Source: Falsirhodobacter flavus (lineage in GTDB: Bacteria > Pseudomonadota > Alphaproteobacteria > Rhodobacterales > Rhodobacteraceae). From it: 64,000 bases of DNA. A program made the position numbers and the translations under genes. Location: positions 62,001 through 126,000 of the forward strand of contig JARWBI010000004.1 of NCBI GenBank assembly GCA_029846755.1. Direction: 5' to 3'. This document shows, piece by piece, positions 18,250-25,780 of this stretch. A model generated the notes under the pieces. It searched no databases, was not told the origin of the DNA, and saw only the letters and a list, made by a program, of their open reading frames with translations. Each line of letters starts with the position of its first letter. Within the stretch, counting starts at the first letter, position 1.

Positions 18250-18381
18250 ATGATCCGAATGTCCCGGGATACCAAGCGCGAAGGGCACGACTGTTCGCCC
18301 GAGGCGATGAGCCTTCCCTATATCTGCCTGATCGCGGGTGTCGCGGTTCTGGTCGGGGTGGCACTGGCCTGGATCGGTTGA
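18250..18381 (+). CDS. Small single-span membrane protein downstream of ecfG
   Basis: A 43-residue protein: a polar, charged N-terminal half (IRMSRDTKREGHDCSPEA) followed by one hydrophobic helix (YICLIAGVAVLVGVALAW). AGGAGG (18237-18242) sits 7 bases before the ATG, the strongest ribosome-binding site in this locus. A GGAAC-type promoter precedes it and an intrinsic terminator follows, so it is a complete one-gene unit. I recognise no family. Its position and promoter suggest a general-stress small membrane protein. Confidence 0.6.
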   Translation: MIRMSRDTKREGHDCSPEAMSLPYICLIAGVAVLVGVALAWIG

Positions 18382-18403
18382 CAATTCCAAGGGAATGACA
18401 GGG

Positions 18404-18438
18404 GGGGGCGGCGCGGGGAAGATCCGAGCCGCCCTTTT
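18404..18438 (+). terminator. Terminator after the 43-residue gene
   Basis: GGGCGGC (18406-18412) pairs with GCCGCCC (18428-18434) and is followed by TTTT. It lies between the small rightward gene and the 3' end of gcd. Confidence 0.65.
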
Positions 18439-18441
18439 ACA

Positions 18442-20838
18442 TCAATTCTCCGGCAGTGCATAGGCGATGACGTAGTCGCCCGGCTTCGTTCCGACCGATC
18501 CATGACCGCCCGCGACGATCAGCACGAATTGCCGCCCGTCCACCTCATAGGTCATGGGGGTGGATTGGCCTCCCGCAGGAAGGCGCGTCTCCCACAGCTT
18601 GTCGCCGGTGGTCAGGTCGTATCCGCGAAGGTAATCGTCCACCGCCGCGCCAAGGAAGGCCACGCCGCCCTTGGTGATGATCGGCCCGCCGATGCCCGGC
18701 ACGCCCAGCTCGAACGGCAGGGGCAGGGGGGTCATGTCGCGCACGGTGCCGTTCTTGTGCTTCCACGCAGTCTCGCCGGTCTCTAGGTCCGCCCCGGCGA
18801 CATAGCCCCATGGCGGCGCCTGGCACGGAACGCCGAAGGCGCCAAGGAACGGCCCCATGACCACGCCGTAGGGCGCGCCTTCGTTGCGGTTCAGTCCTTG
18901 TTCGCTGGCGGTCGCGCCTTCTTCGGCAGGCGGGATATCGGCGCGCGGAACCAGGCGCGAAGTGAAGGCGAGATAGGTCGGCATCCCGAACATCACCTGA
19001 CGTTCCGGGTCCACGGCCACGCTGCCCCAGTTGAAGGTGCCGAAGTTACCGGGATAGACGATGGTCCCTTCCAGCGACGGCGGGGTATAGCGGCCTTCGT
19101 AGTTCAGGCGGTTGTATTCGATCCGGCACATCAGCTGATCGAAGATGGTCATGCCCCACATGTCCGCCTCGCGCAGTGTCGCGGGTTTGAAGGACAGGGC
19201 CGAGGTGGGCTGGGTTTCGGCGGTGAAATCCTCGGGGATGGCGCCGCCGGGGGCGGGTTCCTCGGTCACGGGCAGGATCGGCTCGCCCGTCTCGCGGTTC
19301 AGCACATAGATGTCGCCCTGTTTCGTCGGCCCGACCAGCGCGGGAACGGTCGCGCCGTCCACCGTAAGGTCGATCAGCACCGGCTGGGCGGGCACGTCCA
19401 TGTCCCACAGGTCGTGATGGACGGTCTGGAACACCCATTCCTGCTGCCCGTCCGCGACGTTCAGCGCGACGATGGAGGACGAATGCGCCTCCACGGCTTC
19501 GGAACGGCCCATGCCAAGCTGGTCCGGCACCTGGTTGCCCAGCGGGATATAGACCAGCCCGCGTTCTTCATCGACCGAGAAGACCGACCACGAGTTCGGG
19601 CTGTTGGCGCTGTAGGTCTCGCCCCCGGCGATGTCGATGGGCGCGGTATCCTCGGGGTTGCCGCTGTCCCAGTTCCACAGAAGCTCGCCCGTCGCGATGT
19701 CGAAGGCGCGGATCACGCCCGACTGCGAATAGATCGAGAAGTTGTCGTTCACCGCCCCGCCGATGATGAGCATCCCCTCCACGGCCACCGGCGGAGAGGT
19801 CGAATAGTAATAGCCCGCCGGGTTATAGGGCATCCCGGCTTCCAGCCGCAGGGTGCCGCCATCGGCGAAACTTTCGCAGACAGCGCCGGTCTCGGCGTTC
19901 AGCGCGATCAGGCGCGCATCGGCGGTGGGGAGATAGACGCGCGTCGGGCAGGCCTCGGGGGCGGCTGGCGCGCCCGGCGTCGCGGGCATATCCGCCATGT
20001 CCCAATAGGTCACGCCGCGGCAGGTCTGGTGCTGGCGGTCGGGGTTCATCCCGGAATTGGCATCGAAGCGCCAGATTTCCTGCCCCGTCGCGGCATCCAG
20101 CGCGATGGCAAGGTTGTGCGGCGTGCAGATGAACAGCTTGTCCCCGATCTTCAGTGGGGTTACCTGATAGGTGGTCTCGTTCACATCGTCGGGGCGTTTC
20201 ACGTCGCCGGTCTGGTATCGCCAGACCTCTTGCAGATCGGCCACGTTCGCGGGGGTGACCTGCGCCAGCGGCGACCAGCGCTGGCCGTAATTGGTGCGGC
20301 CATACTGGTGCCAGTCGCCGTCGGGAATCTCGTTGCCCGTGGCGGGGTCCGCGTTGACGATCTGCGTCGGAAGCTCGCCCGAGATGTCGGTGGGATCCTG
20401 GAACATCGCATAGACGGCAACCGCCACGGTCACCAGCACCGCCAATGCGATGGGCAGGCCGGGCGTGCGCTGGCCCTTGTAGGTGCCGGGGCCGGTCATC
20501 ACCGCATCGCGCGAGGCCAGCCCGCCGGGCCACAGCCGGTTGCGCACGAAGGGCAGCCAGAGCCAGATGCCCAGCAGCACCATCACCCCGCCATAGGGCG
20601 CAAGTCGCCACCAGTCGAAGCCCGCCTCCCAAACCGCAAAGGCCAGCCAGGCCAACAGCGTCACGGCATAGACGGAGAGCGCCGCCGCGCGACGCATCGC
20701 AACCAGAACGGCGGTCAGCAAAACGGCAAGGCCGAGGATCAGGAAGGCGGGACTGCCGCCCTCCGCGATAAGCCACCCGCCAAGCCCGGTCAGCGCAATG
20801 CCGACAAGGCCGAACAGGATTGAAGTGAACGCGATCAT
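18442..20838 (-). CDS. gcd: Membrane-bound PQQ-dependent glucose dehydrogenase
   Basis: Oxidises glucose to gluconolactone on the periplasmic side and passes electrons to ubiquinone. It has 798 residues: an N-terminal membrane anchor of about five helices (residues 1-145), then a PQQ beta-propeller starting near DWHQYGRTNYGQRWSPLAQV. Typical pieces are WRYQTGDV, CTPHNLAIALDAATGQEIWRFD, HQTCRGVTYWD, NSWSVFSVDEERGLVYIPLGNQVPD, QTVHHDLWDMDVPAQP and the C-terminal GGQSTPMTYEVDGRQFVLIVAGGHG. PQQ biosynthesis genes are not in the window. It is transcribed alone; a hairpin (CGCCC/GGGCG) lies in its leader around 20867-20882. Confidence 0.95.
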   Translation of the reverse strand: MIAFTSILFGLVGIALTGLGGWLIAEGGSPAFLILGLAVLLTAVLVAMRRAAALSVYAVTLLAWLAFAVWEAGFDWWRLAPYGGVMVLLGIWLWLPFVRNRLWPGGLASRDAVMTGPGTYKGQRTPGLPIALAVLVTVAVAVYAMFQDPTDISGELPTQIVNADPATGNEIPDGDWHQYGRTNYGQRWSPLAQVTPANVADLQEVWRYQTGDVKRPDDVNETTYQVTPLKIGDKLFICTPHNLAIALDAATGQEIWRFDANSGMNPDRQHQTCRGVTYWDMADMPATPGAPAAPEACPTRVYLPTADARLIALNAETGAVCESFADGGTLRLEAGMPYNPAGYYYSTSPPVAVEGMLIIGGAVNDNFSIYSQSGVIRAFDIATGELLWNWDSGNPEDTAPIDIAGGETYSANSPNSWSVFSVDEERGLVYIPLGNQVPDQLGMGRSEAVEAHSSSIVALNVADGQQEWVFQTVHHDLWDMDVPAQPVLIDLTVDGATVPALVGPTKQGDIYVLNRETGEPILPVTEEPAPGGAIPEDFTAETQPTSALSFKPATLREADMWGMTIFDQLMCRIEYNRLNYEGRYTPPSLEGTIVYPGNFGTFNWGSVAVDPERQVMFGMPTYLAFTSRLVPRADIPPAEEGATASEQGLNRNEGAPYGVVMGPFLGAFGVPCQAPPWGYVAGADLETGETAWKHKNGTVRDMTPLPLPFELGVPGIGGPIITKGGVAFLGAAVDDYLRGYDLTTGDKLWETRLPAGGQSTPMTYEVDGRQFVLIVAGGHGSVGTKPGDYVIAYALPEN

Positions 20839-20963
20839 TCCGCTGTCCCTTTGTCATTCCGAGAAGCGCCCGCAAGAGGGCGTGACGAATATACGCAGAA
20901 GGCCTTGGCAGGGTTCCGCCGAAACGGAAGCCGACCGGGGTGCGTCAGGCGGAAAGACAGGCT

Positions 20964-20990
20964 TCCCGCGCGCCACTTGGGCGTGCGGGC
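20964..20990 (-). terminator. Hairpin downstream of phnM
   Basis: CCCGCGCGCC and GGGCGTGCGGG form a strong imperfect stem between the phnM stop and gcd. No clear T-run follows on the leftward strand, so termination is possible rather than certain. Nothing else was found in the 183-base gap. Confidence 0.35.
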
Positions 20991-21021
20991 ATTGAGGCAG
21001 GAATTCGCGCAGATGGCAAGA

Positions 21022-22155
21022 TCAGGCGACGCGTTCGCCGCGCACCCATGTGCCGCGCAGCATCGGCGCACCCTCGACGCGGCGCATGCGGATCAGGTCG
21101 GCGCGCATCCCCGGCTCGATCCGGCCACGGTCGGACAGGCCTGCCGCGCGGGCGGGGGCGGCGGTGACGGTGGCGATGCCGCGGGCCATGTCTTCCCACA
21201 GATCGCCAAGCTGCGTCGCCGCCAGCAGCAGCGCGCCCGGAACGTAGTCGGACGACAGGATGTCCAGCAGCCCCGCCTCGGCCAGCTCGCGCGCCGAGAC
21301 GTTGCCCGAATGAGAGCCGCCCCGGATCACGTTTGGCGCGCCCATCATCACCGCGATGCCGTGGTCGTGACAGGCGCGGGCGGCTTCCATCGTGGTGGGG
21401 AATTCGGCCAGCCGGATGCCGTAATCGGCCGAGGTCTGGACATGCTCTGCCGTGGTGTCGTCATGGCTGGCCAGCACCGCGCCAAGACGGTTGGCGAAGG
21501 CGACGGTCTTCTGTTCGTGCAGCGTGCCGTTCCGCTCGCGCAGCGCCCGCAGCCCGGCGACATGTTCGGCGAAGCCTTCTTCGGTCAGGCCGTGCTTGCC
21601 GCGCACATATTGCTCCAACTTGGACACGTCGCGGAACTGGCGCTGGCCGGGGGTGTGGTCCATCAGGCTGACGATGCCGATGCGGTCATTCGGGCCGAAG
21701 GCGTCAAGCTCCTCCGCCAGCGTTTCGGAACAGACCTCGGCCCGCAGGTGCAGGAAATGGCTGATCCGCAGCGCCCCCTTGGCCCGCAGGTCGATCAGTT
21801 CCGACGCCAGCGGGCGGGCATAGGGCAGATAGTCGCCCCGTTTGCCCGACGGGACCGAGCCGACCCGCAGCGCATCGAACACGGTGGTGATGCCGCAGCC
21901 TGCAAGTTCAGCGTCATGTGCGATCAGGGCAGCCGCGTGCGGCCAGTCCACGCCCGGACGCGGCTGGATGTGGCGTTCCAGATTGTCGGTGTGCAGCTCC
22001 ACCAGCCCCGGCGCGATCAGATCGCCCTCGCAGTCGGTGCCAAGGCTCGACGGGCCGGAGATGTCGTGGATCAGCCCGTCCTTCAGAACGATCGTGCCGC
22101 GGCGGGTTTCCTCGGGCAGGACAAGGGTGGCGTTGGTCAGGATCGTTTCGGTCAT
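21022..22155 (-). CDS. phnM: Alpha-D-ribose 1-methylphosphonate 5-triphosphate diphosphatase
   Basis: Removes pyrophosphate from ribose-1-methylphosphonate triphosphate, the step before C-P bond cleavage by PhnJ. It has 377 residues, equal to E. coli PhnM. The amidohydrolase metal site begins at VELHTDNLERH; SLMDHTPGQRQF, LASHDDTTAEHV, GAPNVIRGGSHSGN and ILSSDYVPGALLLA follow. The start at 22155 (MTETILTNATLVLP) gives family length, although the ribosome-binding site is weak. It is divergent from the DUF1045 gene and separated from phnN by it, so it probably has its own promoter. Confidence 0.93.
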   Translation of the reverse strand: MTETILTNATLVLPEETRRGTIVLKDGLIHDISGPSSLGTDCEGDLIAPGLVELHTDNLERHIQPRPGVDWPHAAALIAHDAELAGCGITTVFDALRVGSVPSGKRGDYLPYARPLASELIDLRAKGALRISHFLHLRAEVCSETLAEELDAFGPNDRIGIVSLMDHTPGQRQFRDVSKLEQYVRGKHGLTEEGFAEHVAGLRALRERNGTLHEQKTVAFANRLGAVLASHDDTTAEHVQTSADYGIRLAEFPTTMEAARACHDHGIAVMMGAPNVIRGGSHSGNVSARELAEAGLLDILSSDYVPGALLLAATQLGDLWEDMARGIATVTAAPARAAGLSDRGRIEPGMRADLIRMRRVEGAPMLRGTWVRGERVA

Positions 22156-22166
22156 GATGGGCTCGT

Positions 22167-22184
22167 TTGTTTTGATTTTGTCAT
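22167..22184 (+). promoter_or_regulatory. Candidate Pho box in the phnM/DUF1045 divergent region
   Basis: TTGTTTT-GATT-TTGTCAT is an 11-base-period repeat resembling the PhoB half-site CTGTCAT. An inverted TGTCA/TGACA pair (22179-22196) overlaps it, so another regulator is also possible. Confidence 0.3.
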
Positions 22185-22234
22185 GCGCGGGTGACATGAG
22201 GGGGCGGGAATTGAAGGATGAAGGTGACAGGCCG

Positions 22235-22879
22235 ATGACGTTCCGCCGCCATGCGATCTATTATGCGCCACGCGCGGGGGAATTTGCGGATTTCGCCGCA
22301 AGCTGGCTGGGCTGGGACCCGGTTTCGGGGCGCGAGGTTCCGCATCCCGACCTGCCGCTGGACGTGGAGGCGATCACGGCCACCCCGCGCAAATACGGCT
22401 TTCACGGCACGATCAAGGCGCCTTTCGTGGCGCTGCCGGGGCTGGAGGATGGGATCGCCGCACTGGCCGCCCGGCTGGCGCCGGTGTCCTTGGGGCCGCT
22501 TCATCTGCACCGGATCGGCGGGTTCCTCGCCCTGACGCCCGAGGTGAACCCCGAGGCGCTGGCGGCAGAGGTGGTGCGCGCGCTGGACCCGTTCCGCGCC
22601 CCGATGACGCCCGAGGACCGCGCGCGCCGCAAGCCCGAGAGGCTGAGCGAGCGGCAGCGCGAATTGCTGGACGCGTGGGGCTATCCCTATGTGATGGAGG
22701 AGTTCCGGTTCCACCTGACGCTGACCGGAAACGATGCCCCGCCCGAGGTGGAGAAGGTGCTGGAGCCGATGCTGGCGCGCGTCCAGCCCAATCCCTTCGT
22801 GATCGAGGATCTGTGCCTGTTCGGCGAAGCGGAGGACGGGCGCTTCCATCTGATCCACCGCTATGCGCTGACCGGCTGA
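22235..22879 (+). CDS. DUF1045 2H-phosphoesterase of the phosphonate cluster
   Basis: A 214-residue protein of the 2H phosphoesterase superfamily. Two H-x-T motifs are visible, H57-G-T59 in YGFHGTIKAPF and H160-L-T162 in FRFHLTLTG, about 100 residues apart as in cyclic phosphodiesterases. DUF1045 genes travel with C-P lyase clusters that lack phnP. PhnP opens 5-phosphoribosyl 1,2-cyclic phosphate, the product of PhnJ, so this protein is a good candidate to do that job here. That assignment is inference. It runs against its neighbours: divergent from phnM, with its end overlapping the phnN end by 19 bases. Confidence 0.85.
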   Translation: MTFRRHAIYYAPRAGEFADFAASWLGWDPVSGREVPHPDLPLDVEAITATPRKYGFHGTIKAPFVALPGLEDGIAALAARLAPVSLGPLHLHRIGGFLALTPEVNPEALAAEVVRALDPFRAPMTPEDRARRKPERLSERQRELLDAWGYPYVMEEFRFHLTLTGNDAPPEVEKVLEPMLARVQPNPFVIEDLCLFGEAEDGRFHLIHRYALTG

Positions 22880-23391
22880 AGCGCGGCAAGGAAGGCGGCG
22901 ATGCCGTCTTCGGCCGTGCCGTCGTTGCGGATGGTTGTGACGCGCAGCCCGGAGGGCAGGGGGATGTCGCGGGCAAGGCGGGCGGCGATGTCTGCCTCCG
23001 TCTCGCGACCCCGGCCCGCCAGCCGCCGTGCCAGCACCTTGGCCGAGGCGGTCACGTTGATGACCCGCAGCCCCGGAAAAACCCCCGACGCCTTATCCAG
23101 CATCGCACGGGACGCATTGAAGATCACCGTCTGCCCCTCTTGTGCGGCCTTCAGGGCGGAAATCGGAATGCCATAGGACAGCCCGTGCGCCTGCCAGTCC
23201 AGAGCGAAGCGGCCCGCGTTGCGGATGGCGGCGAACTCCTCGGGGGTGACGCCGACCACGTCCTCGCCGGGACCGCTGGGGCGGGTCACGGTGCGGCGGA
23301 CGATGTACAGGTCGGGCCGCGCTGCCCGCGCCCCGTCGATCAGCGTGTCCTTTCCCGCACCGGATGGGCCGCAGACGGCGAATACCTTCAT
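22861..23391 (-). CDS. phnN: Ribose 1,5-bisphosphate phosphokinase
   Basis: Converts ribose 1,5-bisphosphate to PRPP, salvaging the C-P lyase product. It is a 176-residue guanylate-kinase-like P-loop enzyme: GPSGAGKDTLIDGA (residues 8-21), the RRTVTRP strand, and RRLAGRGRETEADIAARLAR in the lid. The start overlaps the phnL stop by 4 bases (ATGA). It is the last gene of the leftward phnGHIJKLN run. Confidence 0.92.
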   Translation of the reverse strand: MKVFAVCGPSGAGKDTLIDGARAARPDLYIVRRTVTRPSGPGEDVVGVTPEEFAAIRNAGRFALDWQAHGLSYGIPISALKAAQEGQTVIFNASRAMLDKASGVFPGLRVINVTASAKVLARRLAGRGRETEADIAARLARDIPLPSGLRVTTIRNDGTAEDGIAAFLAALQPVSA

Positions 23392-24041
23392 GCGAACCTC
23401 GTCACGTCTATGACCCGGTCGCAGACCCGGTCCCGCGCGCCTTCGTCATGGAAGATGCCGATGATGGCGCTGCCCGCGGCCTTCGCCTCCTCGATCAGCG
23501 CGATCACCGTTTCGCGGTTGGCGGCATCAAGGCTGGCGGTCGGCTCGTCCAGCAGCAGCACCGGACGCGGCGCGATGAAGCCGCGGGCGATATTCACGCG
23601 CTGCTGCTCGCCGCCGGAAAAGGTGGTGGGCGACAGGCCCCACAGGCGTTCGGGGATGCGCAGGCGGGTCAGCAGGGCGCCCGCCTGTTCATGGGCGTCG
23701 GGCGTGTCCAGCGGTTCGGCCACGACGTCGATGGTGGGCACGCGTGGGACGACGCGCAGGAACTGGCTGACATAGCCCATCGTGCTGCGACGCAGGGCGA
23801 TGATCTCTCGCGGGGCGGCCTTAGCCACATCGACCCCGGCCACCATGATCGACCCCGAGGCGGCGAGGTAGTTGCCCCAGATCATCCGCATCAGCGTCGA
23901 TTTTCCTGCGCCCGACTGCCCCACCAGCCCGACGCATTCCCCCGCCGCCACGGACAACGACGCGCCCTGCATCACCGGGATCACCGTGCCGCCCTGATTG
24001 TGGAGGGTGAAAGTCTTGGTCACGTTTTGCACGTCGATCAT
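23388..24041 (-). CDS. phnL: C-P lyase ABC-type ATPase PhnL
   Basis: A 217-residue ABC ATPase that acts with the C-P lyase core rather than with a transporter. Walker [20 protein letters not shown], signature FSGGEQQRVNIARG, Walker B PVLLLDEPTASLD and a final switch His in GIFHDEG. The N terminus (MIDVQNVTKTFTLHNQGG) matches the PhnL type. It starts 1 base after the phnK stop and is coupled to phnN. Confidence 0.93.
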   Translation of the reverse strand: MIDVQNVTKTFTLHNQGGTVIPVMQGASLSVAAGECVGLVGQSGAGKSTLMRMIWGNYLAASGSIMVAGVDVAKAAPREIIALRRSTMGYVSQFLRVVPRVPTIDVVAEPLDTPDAHEQAGALLTRLRIPERLWGLSPTTFSGGEQQRVNIARGFIAPRPVLLLDEPTASLDAANRETVIALIEEAKAAGSAIIGIFHDEGARDRVCDRVIDVTRFA

Positions 24042-24042
24042 G

Positions 24043-24801
24043 TTACACCTGCAGGACGGAAGATACGAGAAGCTGGGTATAGGCGTGCTGCGGATCGTCC
24101 AGCACCTGATCGGTTAGGCCCTGTTCCACCACATGCCCGCCCTTCATCACCATCAGCCGGTCGGCAAGCAGCCGCACCACGGCCAGATCATGCGTGACGA
24201 TGATGGCCGACAGCCCCATCCGCCGCACCAATCCGCGCAGAAGATCCAGAAGCCGCGCCTGAACGCTGACATCCAGACCGCCGGTGGGCTCGTCCATGAA
24301 GACCAGCCTCGGCCCGGTCACGAGGTTCCGCGCGATCTGGAGCCGCTGCTGCATCCCGCCGGAAAACTGCGAAGGACGGTCGTCGATACGGTCCGCGTTG
24401 ATCTCAACCCGCCCCAGCCAGTCGGTCGCGGTGTCGCGGATCGTGCCATAGTTGCGCGCGCCGACGGCCATCAGCCGCTCGCCCACATTGCCGCCCGCGC
24501 TGACGCCCATCCGCAGCCCGTCGCGCGGGTTCTGGTGAACGTAAGCCCAGTCGGTGCGGGCCAACATCCGGCGCTCGGGTTCGGCCATGGTCACCGTGTC
24601 GCGCCCATCGAAGATCACCGCGCCCGTGTCGGGCTGTGCATGGCCCGCAAGGCAGGACAGCAGGGTCGATTTGCCCGACCCGCTCTCGCCCACGATGCCC
24701 ATCACCTCGCCGGGGTAAAGATCGAAGCTGACATCGGTGCAGCCGATGCGGGCGCCGTAGGTCTTGCGGATGTTCTGGACCTGAAGAAGCGGTTGCATCA
24801 T
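24043..24801 (-). CDS. phnK: C-P lyase ABC-type ATPase PhnK
   Basis: A 252-residue ABC ATPase that docks on the PhnGHIJ core complex. Walker A GESGSGKSTLLSCLAGHA, signature FSGGMQQRLQIARNL, Walker B RLVFMDEPTGGLD, and the H-loop IIVTHDLAVVRLLAD. Two tandem ATGs occur at the start. The first (24801) overlaps the phnJ TGA; the second (24798) has better spacing from AGGAGG and would give 251 residues. Both are plausible. Confidence 0.93.
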   Translation of the reverse strand: MMQPLLQVQNIRKTYGARIGCTDVSFDLYPGEVMGIVGESGSGKSTLLSCLAGHAQPDTGAVIFDGRDTVTMAEPERRMLARTDWAYVHQNPRDGLRMGVSAGGNVGERLMAVGARNYGTIRDTATDWLGRVEINADRIDDRPSQFSGGMQQRLQIARNLVTGPRLVFMDEPTGGLDVSVQARLLDLLRGLVRRMGLSAIIVTHDLAVVRLLADRLMVMKGGHVVEQGLTDQVLDDPQHAYTQLLVSSVLQV

Positions 24802-25646
24802 GCCTCCTGCCGGGTGCGGCAATGATCGGTGTCCGAGCAGACGAACATGCGGCTGCCCCGATCGTCGGTGATGACCTCGTCCAGATAGGTGTCGCCCGCG
24901 CCGCAGATATCGCAGTTGTGGTTCGCCTTGGACGCCTCGAACGGGTGATCTTCGAAGTCGAGCGAGGCGACCTTGGTATGGGGCGGCAGGGCATAGATCC
25001 GCTGCTCGCGCCCTGCGCCGAACAGCATCAGCGCGGGGTTGTCCGAAAGTTTGGGGTTGTCGAATTTCGGGATCGGCGAGGGGTCCATGACATAGCGCCC
25101 CTCGACCTTCACCGGATAGGCATAGGCGGTCGCGATCTGGCCGTGTTTTGCGATGTCCTCATAGAGTTTGACATGCATGAGGCCGTATTCCTCCAGCTCG
25201 TGCATCTTGCGTGTCTCCGTCTCTCGCGGTTCGAGGAAGCGCAGGGGTTCGGGGATCGGCACCTGGAACACGAGGATCTGGCCTTCGGTCAGCGCGGCCT
25301 CGGGGATGCGGTGGCGGGTCTGGATGATGGTGGCGTCCGCTGTGCGTTCGGTCACGTCCACATCGGCGGTGCGCTGGAAGAACTTGCGGATCGACACCGC
25401 GTTGGTCGTGTCGTCCGCGCCCTGATCGATGACCTTCAGCACATCGTCCGGCGTCAGGCAGGCGGCGGTGACCTGCACGCCGCCGGTGCCCCAGCCGTAA
25501 GGCATCGGCATCTCGCGGCTGGCGAAAGGCACCTGATATCCGGGGATCGCGACCGCCTTCAGCAGCGCGCGCCGGATCATCCGCTTCGTATCCTCGTCCA
25601 GATAGGCGAAATTGTATTCTGTTGTATTCTTTTGGGGCGCGTTCAT
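24798..25646 (-). CDS. phnJ: Alpha-D-ribose 1-methylphosphonate 5-phosphate C-P lyase
   Basis: The radical-SAM enzyme that breaks the C-P bond. It has 282 residues. The iron-sulfur ligands follow the unusual PhnJ pattern exactly: C245-x2-C248-x21-C270-x5-C276. The N terminus (YNFAYLDEDTKRMIRRALLKAVAIPGYQVPFASREMPMPYGWGTGG) is strongly conserved in the family. It is preceded by a 121-base gap from phnI, the only sizeable gap in this run, holding a possible antisense small gene and a hairpin. Confidence 0.96.
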   Translation of the reverse strand: MNAPQKNTTEYNFAYLDEDTKRMIRRALLKAVAIPGYQVPFASREMPMPYGWGTGGVQVTAACLTPDDVLKVIDQGADDTTNAVSIRKFFQRTADVDVTERTADATIIQTRHRIPEAALTEGQILVFQVPIPEPLRFLEPRETETRKMHELEEYGLMHVKLYEDIAKHGQIATAYAYPVKVEGRYVMDPSPIPKFDNPKLSDNPALMLFGAGREQRIYALPPHTKVASLDFEDHPFEASKANHNCDICGAGDTYLDEVITDDRGSRMFVCSDTDHCRTRQEA

Positions 25647-25678
25647 ACTCGATCCTCGGAGGAGAGAGGGAGGAACCT

Positions 25679-25753
25679 ATGGAATGGCTTTTTGCGGGCC
25701 TGATCGCCGGTATCGGCGGGATGGCGTTCTGGGCGTGGCCGCGTAAGCGGTAG
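25679..25753 (+). CDS. Possible 24-residue membrane microprotein in the phnI-phnJ gap
   Basis: A rightward reading frame opposite to the operon, encoding one hydrophobic helix with a basic end (WLFAGLIAGIGGMAFWAW then PRKR). A strong GAGGGAGG element lies 6 bases upstream of the ATG, and a perfect hairpin (25760-25780) follows the stop. This resembles a real small gene, but no family is recognised and the features could be coincidental. Conservation in relatives is the deciding test. Confidence 0.35.
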   Translation: MEWLFAGLIAGIGGMAFWAWPRKR

Positions 25754-25759
25754 AGTGGG

Positions 25760-25780
25760 GGCCGCGGTCATTCCGCGGCC
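25760..25780. repeat. Perfect hairpin across the phnI stop
   Basis: GGCCGCGG (25760-25767) and CCGCGGCC (25773-25780) pair with a 5-base loop. It overlaps the phnI stop codon on the leftward strand and lies just after the possible 24-residue rightward gene. It may shape phn mRNA processing or terminate the antisense transcript. Confidence 0.45.

Noticed and set aside
18898-20823. A 641-codon frame antisense to gcd
   Set aside because: Shadow of the glucose dehydrogenase gene; low-complexity His/Arg/Gly composition and no recognisable motif.
20892-20917. GGAAC-N17-CGTA upstream of gcd on the leftward strand as a third EcfG promoter
   Set aside because: The -10 element misses the final T of GTT, and GGAAC is common enough by chance in this composition. 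Not strong enough to list.
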